Shown one piece after another: positions 14,248 to 21,223 of a stretch of DNA of 64,000 nt (positions within the stretch are counted from its first letter, which is position 1; every line of letters starts with the position of its first letter). The DNA is taken from assembly GCA_040222875.1 (NCBI GenBank), contig JAVKCG010000054.1, forward strand, positions 170,899 to 234,898, given 5' to 3'. The position numbers and the translations under genes were made by a program. The notes beneath the pieces are model-generated. The model did not search any database and had not been told where the DNA came from. It saw only the letters and a program-made list of their open reading frames with translations. Origin of the DNA: JAJCYL01 sp040222875. GTDB taxonomy: Bacteria; Bacteroidota; Bacteroidia; Cytophagales; Cyclobacteriaceae.

Positions 14248-17160
14248 ATGAACGACATCCCAGAAAACATCAACCAACAACTGATTTCTCTTATAGAAAA
14301 CGCCATAATCAGCACCTTTCAAAAGAAAGTAGATTCTGAATGTGAATTCTTAAAAGAGTATCAGGCCATCCTAAATAAGAGATCTCTCGACACCTCTAAA
14401 AGAGAAGGCGCAATATTTGATTTGTTATCCAAGCACCACAATCAAAAAAGCAAGGACGATTTATTTCAAAAATTTCCGAATCTTGAAGATGAGTGGATGA
14501 AGCTATTTGATGGCTTTGAATCTGTTGTAAAAGAATCACAATCAAAGGAACGCTTCGGTGCCCAGGAGAATGACCGATCATTATTGAGGGTTTTAAAGTT
14601 TTTTAAAAATTTTGCTTTCAACATTTCTAATGCTCCTACGCACTTTCTCAATGTTTTTAGAAAGGACAAGAAAGCAATTGATTACTGGTCACACGAAATT
14701 CCAGTTAAAAACCTGGCGAAGCTCCATCTTAAAATAGGCTTACTCAAAAGCATTGCTGAAGGTGAAAACAAACTTACAAAATCATTCGCAGCCGCTTATG
14801 TTGTACTAAAAAATGCAGCCGAAGAAGGAAAGGAAATAAAGAGCTTAAAGGGAGAAATAGCAGTAGTCACGGAGGCTATTGAGAGCTTACGAAGCGGTTT
14901 TGAAAATATCGCTCAAGAAATAGCTGCGAAACATGTGGAGGGTTTTAATGCTGATTACCCCATTGTGGGCACCATTGAGTATAATAACTCCAGGCTAACG
15001 GATAGCTCCATTGAAAGCCTTTTTAGCAGTGCTGTGAAAATATATACCCGACAAACTGAGAGTTGGGAAAATACAATTTACGGGTTGTTTGATGAATGGC
15101 GCACAGACCTGGAACTTGAAATTTTAAGGTCGAAAGTTGAGGGCTTACTAAATGAATATGATTTAGACCTGACTGCGAAACAGGCTGAAGACATTGACCC
15201 ATACCTGAAAGCAATTGAAGGCTTCATTAAAGATATTGATGCTGGAATTACGAGTCATAAAGACGAATTAAAGAAAGAACTGGTTCGCTGTCGGTACAAG
15301 GTGACTAAAGAGTTGGATCAGAAAATGATCCCGGAGCTCTGCGATAATCTTGCCAGTAAAAATATCTCTGGTCTTGTTAGTAAGTTGGAAAATGACCTCA
15401 ATCAATATGTAGAGGAGCTTTCTGATATCAGGGCCATTGTTAAAACAGACACTTATGACGAACCACTGAGCAACAGTGACCTTTACCCTCTTTCGCTTAA
15501 AGACATCATTTCATTTGAAATGCTGCCGAAGCTGGAAGGGCAGTTGGATGAAGCTAAAAATAGAATCTTCAATTTGCTGAATGAGGTGAATGGGCATGCC
15601 AGCGACCTGGATCAAATCGTCATATTCACCCTTACATCAGCCATTGATTCTATAGATGACGGCGAAGCAAAAGATGAAGATATCAACCTTGTTGTAAAAG
15701 AAGGATTGACAAGGGCCCTTGAGCGAACAGATGATATCAGAAGTAAGCTGAAAGTATCGTTTGAGGAAATTAACAACATCATTACTTCATCGGTTCAAAC
15801 ATTTCTTGAGGCTGCAATGCGCCTGAAGGATACCGATAATGCCATTGAAGTTAGAGTCCGATTGACCAAGGCAAAAGCCCTGGTACAATCAGAAGAGTAC
15901 AAAGCCGAGATGAAAGATATGGCATCCCGGGTTTTTAAACGTACTGTTGATTCTATTCAAAACGCTTATAAAACAGCAGTTGGTAACTGGAATGTTTTCA
16001 GTCAAAAATTCATTCTTACTGCCAAGCAAAAGACTATATCAAAAGAGGTTTCTGATTTTTTGAACGAATCAAAAGCAGCGGTAGAGCGACTACCAATGAT
16101 ATACAGAAGGCTCTACCGAATTGAGCCGCTTGAAGATCAGGATTTGTTTGTCGGAAGAGATGAAGAAATTGAGCAAATAGAACAGGCTTATCAGGCATGG
16201 TGCGAGGGCAAATATGCGGCAACCGTGGTTACAGGAGAAAAATGGGGCGGCAACACCAGCTTTTTGAACGCAATTGAGCAAAAGGTAAAATTCAAAGAAA
16301 CCATTTTACGACAGGCAGCTTTCGGTAACTTCTACGATGACGAAAGCCTGTTAAAACTGCTCAGTGAGATTCTGAAAAATACTGAGTTTAAATCTTTCGA
16401 TGAGGTAGTTGAGTTCTTAAATGCCGGTAATGCCAGGCGGGTTATCATCATTGAAGATCTTCAGAAAATTTATTTGAGAACGGTCGACGGATTTTTAGCT
16501 CTCAAGAGGCTTTTTGAACTAATCAGTTTAACCGGTAAAAATGTTTTCTGGGTCTGTTCAGCAAATATTTACTCATGGCATTATTTATCCAAAGTGATTA
16601 AGATCAATGAGTATTTCAGCTACATAGTTGAACTCAAGCCATTGAACAATGAGCAAATAATTGAGGCCATTTTAAGGAGAAACAGGATTAGTGGCTACAA
16701 AGTGCAGTTTCAGCCTGGCGAAGAAATGCAAAAGAATAAGAAGTACCTGAAAATGAATGATGAGCAGCGTCAACAACACTTGAAGCAGGTTTTCTTTTCT
16801 AATTTAAGTTCTTATTCCAAAAGTAATGTTAGCCTGGCGCTAACCTATTGGCTACTGAGCACTCAAGATGTGGATAAAAACACAATTACAGTTGGCGCAT
16901 TTTCCAAGCCTGACCTTTCATTTGTTACAATACTTTCGGCCGATAAAATATTCGTTTTGTGTGCCCTTATCCTTCACGACGGCCTCGATGCCAGGCAGTT
17001 GAGCGAAGTTTTACAAGAAGACCTACATGATACCAACTTGATGATGCTGATGCTGTTAGAGGATGGTATCGTTCAAAGAAAGAACGACATCTATTTAGTA
17101 AACCAGTTAGTCTACAGAAATATTATTGACCTTCTAAGATCACGTAACCTGATACATTAG
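14248..17160 (+). CDS. Large AAA-like ATPase-domain protein with helical N-terminus
   Basis: This 970-residue protein is not matched to a named family. Residues 1 to about 620 are rich in charged helices and likely form coiled coils; the many Lys/Glu repeats and absence of hydrophobic segments suggest a cytoplasmic protein. A nucleotide-binding-like module follows: FVGRDEEIEQIEQ (about 633-645, the ORC/STAND entry motif), a P-loop-like VTGEKWGGNTS (about 660-670) and a good Walker B RRVIIIEDLQ (about 730-739). The P-loop has Asn where the catalytic Lys should be, so ATP hydrolysis may be lost. The C-terminal 150 residues look like helical winged-helix repeats. The MscS gene begins 2 bp after its stop, so the two are almost certainly cotranscribed. 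Confidence 0.6.
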   Translation: MNDIPENINQQLISLIENAIISTFQKKVDSECEFLKEYQAILNKRSLDTSKREGAIFDLLSKHHNQKSKDDLFQKFPNLEDEWMKLFDGFESVVKESQSKERFGAQENDRSLLRVLKFFKNFAFNISNAPTHFLNVFRKDKKAIDYWSHEIPVKNLAKLHLKIGLLKSIAEGENKLTKSFAAAYVVLKNAAEEGKEIKSLKGEIAVVTEAIESLRSGFENIAQEIAAKHVEGFNADYPIVGTIEYNNSRLTDSSIESLFSSAVKIYTRQTESWENTIYGLFDEWRTDLELEILRSKVEGLLNEYDLDLTAKQAEDIDPYLKAIEGFIKDIDAGITSHKDELKKELVRCRYKVTKELDQKMIPELCDNLASKNISGLVSKLENDLNQYVEELSDIRAIVKTDTYDEPLSNSDLYPLSLKDIISFEMLPKLEGQLDEAKNRIFNLLNEVNGHASDLDQIVIFTLTSAIDSIDDGEAKDEDINLVVKEGLTRALERTDDIRSKLKVSFEEINNIITSSVQTFLEAAMRLKDTDNAIEVRVRLTKAKALVQSEEYKAEMKDMASRVFKRTVDSIQNAYKTAVGNWNVFSQKFILTAKQKTISKEVSDFLNESKAAVERLPMIYRRLYRIEPLEDQDLFVGRDEEIEQIEQAYQAWCEGKYAATVVTGEKWGGNTSFLNAIEQKVKFKETILRQAAFGNFYDDESLLKLLSEILKNTEFKSFDEVVEFLNAGNARRVIIIEDLQKIYLRTVDGFLALKRLFELISLTGKNVFWVCSANIYSWHYLSKVIKINEYFSYIVELKPLNNEQIIEAILRRNRISGYKVQFQPGEEMQKNKKYLKMNDEQRQQHLKQVFFSNLSSYSKSNVSLALTYWLLSTQDVDKNTITVGAFSKPDLSFVTILSADKIFVLCALILHDGLDARQLSEVLQEDLHDTNLMMLMLLEDGIVQRKNDIYLVNQLVYRNIIDLLRSRNLIH

Positions 17161-17162
17161 AG

Positions 17163-18020
17163 ATGAAAAAGTGGACATTATTATATTTTTTGATAGGTCT
17201 TGCCCTGCCCCTATTTGGTCAAGATGCATCGCCTGATGATGGGCCACCCTCCATATCAGAGTTAATCTCGATATCGAAGGTGACCTGGGCCATTATTTGG
17301 CTGGTTGCTGGTTGGTTTATTATAAGGGTTACGACCAAAGCACTTGAGCTTTTTGCCGAAAGAAGTACAACTTATCGGATCACTGTAAAAAGCTTCATTC
17401 CTGTGGTAAGAATACTAGGCTGGATCATTCTTATTTCAATTATCATCACGGGTATTTTCCAACCGCCTATGGCTACCGTCCTGGCTTTTTCAGCATCAAT
17501 AGGAGTGGCAGTTGGCTTTGCTTCGCAAGACATTTTAAAAAATATCTTCGGTGGACTGACCATACTATTTGATCGCCCATTTATGGTGGGAGACAAAATT
17601 GAAGTTGGCAGCTTTTATGGTGAAGTTGTATCTATTGGTTTGAGGTCAACAAGGATTGTTACCGCCGATGATTCACTTATTTCCATCCCAAATAGTACCG
17701 TTGTTAATAACTCAGTTTCGAATGCAAACACCGGGGAGGCGAACTGCCAGGTGGTTGCTGAGTTTTATTTGCCACCTGATATTGACACAATTCAGGTAAG
17801 AAAAATTGCTAATCAGTGTGCACAGGTTTCCAAGTTTATTTATCTGAACAAGCCGATTGCTGTTTTGTTTTTCCACGAATTGAAAGATCGCAAGCCTTTT
17901 TTAAAAATGAGGCTGAAAGCTTACGTTTCAGATATCAGAAACGAATTCCGTTTTAAAAGTGAAATGACAGAAATAGTTCTTCGTGAACTTTATGAGAAGG
18001 GTTTGATAAAGGAACAATAG
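17163..18020 (+). CDS. MscS-family small-conductance mechanosensitive channel
   Basis: The 285-residue protein has an N-terminal hydrophobic segment (possibly a cleaved signal, ending LFGQ), then two further membrane helices and the pore helix TM3, with the Gly/Ala-rich MscS pattern (LAFSASIGVAVGFASQDILK). The beta domain includes DRPFMVGDKIEVGSFYGEV and a cytoplasmic cage region follows. This protein would open under membrane tension to release solutes. Its gene is tightly linked (2 bp) to the AAA-like gene, which suggests a regulated or signalling channel rather than a simple osmotic valve. It converges on the kinase-like gene, with stop codons 1 bp apart. Confidence 0.93.
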   Translation: MKKWTLLYFLIGLALPLFGQDASPDDGPPSISELISISKVTWAIIWLVAGWFIIRVTTKALELFAERSTTYRITVKSFIPVVRILGWIILISIIITGIFQPPMATVLAFSASIGVAVGFASQDILKNIFGGLTILFDRPFMVGDKIEVGSFYGEVVSIGLRSTRIVTADDSLISIPNSTVVNNSVSNANTGEANCQVVAEFYLPPDIDTIQVRKIANQCAQVSKFIYLNKPIAVLFFHELKDRKPFLKMRLKAYVSDIRNEFRFKSEMTEIVLRELYEKGLIKEQ

Positions 18021-18021
18021 G

Positions 18022-19062
18022 TTAAACCTCCAGTTTTCTAATATGGTCAGATAACATCAGTTTCAAATTAACCTGAAGTATATCTCCCATATTACTGCAA
18101 TCATCGAAATCTCTAGTCCTCAAAAATTTATTCAATTCCTTCTTTAGTTGAATCACTTTGTCCTGCCTCGAAATCCTGTCCTTACGCATACAGTCCAGCA
18201 AATAATGTAAACGTTCCGACTGGATATTGAGCCTTCTTGCTATTAGGGTTCTTTCTTCAAACTGATATTGCTTAGTGGTCTCAATGTTAATGAACTCCAT
18301 ACCCATCCTGGCGATTGGTGTATTCTCTTTAAAATACTGGGGCAGGTAAACACTTTTACTTCCTTCATAAGACTGTTGATCAAAGTCTATGGCCCTGATA
18401 CGATACTGCTCATCTTCAAAATCAGGTGTTACATCCACTACCCAATTGTAAGCCCTCATATCACCTAACAGCCTTACAAAACAGCGCTCATTAAACTTTA
18501 TGAACTCCTTTGTGAACCTTACCTTGTTAAAATTCGGCGTAGAGAAATAATCCCTGATGAACTGATCGCCCGGAATTCCGGCAATGTGTTCCTCAATAAG
18601 GGTGTCTTCATCAACGAGGTAACTTATATAATTCGGCGAGAGTAAGTGTTCCAGTTCAAGTCCATAAACCCTAGAGGCATCTGGCTTTTTTATATACATA
18701 TAATCATAATTGTCATTTAACAGGTTGACAATTTTTATTCGGAAAGGATGTGAATTGCCAAAGTTGCAATAGTCAATACGCTCAGTTTCCAGGTGGTCTA
18801 CTATTTCTACATGGCTTTCAGTTTTTAGAAAAGCATAGGCTATTGTCAACCGCTCTTTAAATTCCTGCTCAATTGATTGGGCATAAATTAAAGAGTCCCA
18901 CAGTGTATCGTTTCCATTTTTATCCAGAACGGGGAAAGACTCCATGTAATGAAACAATTCATCATATTTAATTGGCAACTTGCCCTTGCGGTTATACTGC
19001 TCCAAATATTGCCACAGCTTGGTGCTAATAGGAATAAAGTCCTTTTTCTTGCTGATTTTCAT
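18022..19062 (-). CDS. Uncharacterised protein with protein-kinase-fold features
   Basis: No named family is recognised for this 346-residue protein. In order it shows YMYIKKPDAS (about 119-128, like the ATP-binding lysine strand), LELEHL (like the alpha-C Glu), LIEEHIAGIPGDQF (hinge-like), GDMRAYNW (about 199-206, like a catalytic loop with GD in place of HRD) and RIRAIDFDQ (about 220-228, like the Mg-binding DFG). This is the layout of atypical kinases and aminoglycoside-phosphotransferase relatives. It is divergent from the restriction endonuclease gene across 39 bp with repeated motifs, so it may belong to that module. Kinase activity is an inference. Confidence 0.5.
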   Translation of the reverse strand: MKISKKKDFIPISTKLWQYLEQYNRKGKLPIKYDELFHYMESFPVLDKNGNDTLWDSLIYAQSIEQEFKERLTIAYAFLKTESHVEIVDHLETERIDYCNFGNSHPFRIKIVNLLNDNYDYMYIKKPDASRVYGLELEHLLSPNYISYLVDEDTLIEEHIAGIPGDQFIRDYFSTPNFNKVRFTKEFIKFNERCFVRLLGDMRAYNWVVDVTPDFEDEQYRIRAIDFDQQSYEGSKSVYLPQYFKENTPIARMGMEFINIETTKQYQFEERTLIARRLNIQSERLHYLLDCMRKDRISRQDKVIQLKKELNKFLRTRDFDDCSNMGDILQVNLKLMLSDHIRKLEV

Positions 19063-19064
19063 CC

Positions 19065-19093
19065 AAGTATTTAAGTAATTAATTTAAGTATTT
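19065..19093. promoter_or_regulatory. Repeated motif in divergent promoter region
   Basis: AAGTATTT occurs at 19065-19072 and again at 19086-19093, spaced 21 bp (two helical turns), inside the 39-bp gap between the kinase-like gene and the endonuclease gene. TTTAAGTA overlaps both copies. This is a plausible paired operator for a shared divergent promoter. Confidence 0.4.
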
Positions 19094-19101
19094 TTGACAA
19101 A

Positions 19102-19992
19102 GTGTTACCATTAGATAAAGACTTACAACTTCCAAAGAAGACATTAATTGAATTTGTTGAGCTGTCAATTAAAGTACTTAAATACCTTCCCAACGTACTG
19201 TCAAGCTACGAAAGCAAAGGAAATTACAGAATTTACTTGTCATCTCAAGCCGGCTTAAATAAGTATATCAGACCCATCAATATTAAATTATTTATATCTG
19301 ATCCAGACGAATTAACAGAAAAGTATGAGTTGTTGAGGGCTACATTAAACAAGCGTAAAAAGTCCAAAAATGAGTTCTCGTTTCAAGAGAAACTATTGAT
19401 CAATTCAGTGATTTATACTTTGCAACAGTCAGTGGGTGCAGGTCTAGATTTACTAGTGAACCCAAATAGTGCCAGAAAACATGTAGGTAACAGGTTCGAA
19501 GAATTAATAGCCTCAATTTTTACAGAAGTAGGAATTGCTAACAAAAAATTAGTACTTCAGATACCTTATGAGACTGATGAGGGTCAGAAGATTTATAAAT
19601 GTGAAAACGATCTCATTCTTTCTCCCTACGATGAGGTAAGGTCAACTGAAAGTGCCACTCATAAAGATGAGGTGATAGTTTCAATAAAAACTACCTCTAA
19701 AGACAGGATGTCTAAGATTTTTATCGATAAGATTCTATTGGAAAGATTTGTGGGGCACAATCAGAAAGTTATCGGAATTTTTCTGAATGATGTTCAGCGA
19801 AAAGAAGGCAATAACATTTCTTTTACCCTGGTTTCAGGTCTTTTTATGGTGTATAGCAAATTCTTGGTAAAGTTGGATGGCATTTATTATTTAGATTCAC
19901 CGCCTAATGCACAAATAAGACCCTATAACAAACACATGCACTCATTTGCAGACCTCATTTCAACTCATATTTGGAAACTACTTACCCCGTAA
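19102..19992 (+). CDS. Type II restriction endonuclease, PD-(D/E)xK-like
   Basis: This 296-residue protein is read as a restriction enzyme from its motif pattern and its methyltransferase neighbour. The likely catalytic region is a helix with Glu (HVGNRFEELIASIF, about 131-144), an Asp in CENDLILS (about 166-173) and DEVIVSIKTTSKDR (about 189-202), where IKTTSKDR matches the lysine strand seen in several type II enzymes. The middle acidic residue is Ser instead of Glu/Asp, a known variation. The start is a GTG at 19102. Its 3' end overlaps the convergent methyltransferase gene by 15 bp. The target site cannot be inferred from sequence. Confidence 0.7.
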   Translation: MLPLDKDLQLPKKTLIEFVELSIKVLKYLPNVLSSYESKGNYRIYLSSQAGLNKYIRPINIKLFISDPDELTEKYELLRATLNKRKKSKNEFSFQEKLLINSVIYTLQQSVGAGLDLLVNPNSARKHVGNRFEELIASIFTEVGIANKKLVLQIPYETDEGQKIYKCENDLILSPYDEVRSTESATHKDEVIVSIKTTSKDRMSKIFIDKILLERFVGHNQKVIGIFLNDVQRKEGNNISFTLVSGLFMVYSKFLVKLDGIYYLDSPPNAQIRPYNKHMHSFADLISTHIWKLLTP

Positions 19993-21051
19993 TTTATGTC
20001 TCCTTTTTTGCGATTCCAATTCGTCTTTGGCTGACCGAATTCGCCTAATGTGAGATTCATTATTAAGCCTTTCCTTTATCATACTACAGTATTTCTCTTC
20101 TTTTTCAATTCCAATCCATTCTCTACCATAAGCTTCAGAGACTGCTAACGTGGTACCTGAACCGCAGAAGGGATCAAGAATTGTATCCTTTTTATCCGTG
20201 GTAGATAAAATTATTTTTCTCAACAATTCCGTTGGCTTTTGAGTCTCATGAGGAAATTTTTCCCAAGAACCATTAGATAAAGTGGGGATTTCGAAGACAT
20301 CCTTTGGTTTAGCTCCTAATGGATTGGGTTTCCAAAGGTATTTTTTACCACTACCGTTTGAATACTGTGAGCTTTCCGCTTGGGTTCGCTCTGGATATCT
20401 TAATGTATGTTCATTATAAGGTACCCTTACTTCATCAACATTAAACTTAAAATCTTTTGATTTTCTAAAATGAAGGATGCTTTCATGTGAGCGGCCCCAG
20501 TCATTTCCCAAGTTGGCTTTATTTCTATAAAACCAGATTAACCACTTGCAACCTTTAAACAGATGCGAAGCACTCCATTTCAGATCCGCCAGGATTTCTG
20601 AAAATCCACAAATAAATAGAGACCCAGTTGGTTTTAGCAACCTATATGCTTCCCTTATCCATTGCATGCTCCAATCCACATATTCTTTTTGTGATACAAA
20701 TGTGTCCCATTCCGCCTTTTTGATATTATATGGTGGATCAGCAAAAATTAGGTCAATGCTATTTTCTTCAATTGCCTGGAGCAATTCTAATGAGTCATTT
20801 TTATAGAGTATGCCTAGAGGTGTTGCATAGTATGCATTAAACTCTGAAATATCTTTCCATTTCTTAGAATAGGATATTGCCAGTTGTTGTTCCTTGGCAA
20901 AAGAGAAAACCTCGGTCTCATCATAAACCCGATAATTGTTGATCTCATTTCTAATACTCTTAAACTTTCCTGATTTATCCCACCGCCTAAGAGTTTGAGG
21001 ATTAACATTTAAGATTTCTGCAGTTTCTTTAATTGAAAGCAATTTAGACAT
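19978..21051 (-). CDS. HTH-fused DNA methyltransferase, beta class
   Basis: The 357-residue protein has a MerR/excisionase-like helix-turn-helix at its start (LLSIKETAEILNVNPQTLRR, about residues 4-23, then YRVYDETEV), followed by a complete DNA methyltransferase. Motif IV is ADPPYNIKKAEWDTF (about 99-113) and AdoMet motif I comes later (DTILDPFCGSGTTLAVSEA, about 291-309), the beta-class order used by adenine-N6 or cytosine-N4 enzymes. It converges with and overlaps the endonuclease gene by 15 bp. An inverted repeat lies 14 bp upstream of its start. The HTH could give site-specific targeting or autoregulation, protecting the host during establishment. Confidence 0.9.
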   Translation of the reverse strand: MSKLLSIKETAEILNVNPQTLRRWDKSGKFKSIRNEINNYRVYDETEVFSFAKEQQLAISYSKKWKDISEFNAYYATPLGILYKNDSLELLQAIEENSIDLIFADPPYNIKKAEWDTFVSQKEYVDWSMQWIREAYRLLKPTGSLFICGFSEILADLKWSASHLFKGCKWLIWFYRNKANLGNDWGRSHESILHFRKSKDFKFNVDEVRVPYNEHTLRYPERTQAESSQYSNGSGKKYLWKPNPLGAKPKDVFEIPTLSNGSWEKFPHETQKPTELLRKIILSTTDKKDTILDPFCGSGTTLAVSEAYGREWIGIEKEEKYCSMIKERLNNESHIRRIRSAKDELESQKRRHKLRGK

Positions 21052-21064
21052 AAGTATTAAAAAC

Positions 21065-21082
21065 CTTGTACAACTTTATACA
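21065..21082. promoter_or_regulatory. Inverted repeat upstream of the HTH-methyltransferase
   Basis: TTGTACAA and TTATACAA are separated by two bases and are inverted copies differing at one position. The site lies 14-31 bp upstream of the methyltransferase start, where the promoter should be. It is a plausible operator for the protein's own MerR-like HTH. Confidence 0.45.
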
Positions 21083-21223
21083 ATGATAACTGAGATTTTT
21101 CAAAAATAAATGGCTAATCCAACAATTATTTGTTCAAAAACCTGCCTTAAGTATCCGGAGTGAATTTGTCTATCTGTGTATTCTTAAATCAACCATCTTT
21201 GCAACTCTAATGAGATCTTGAAA

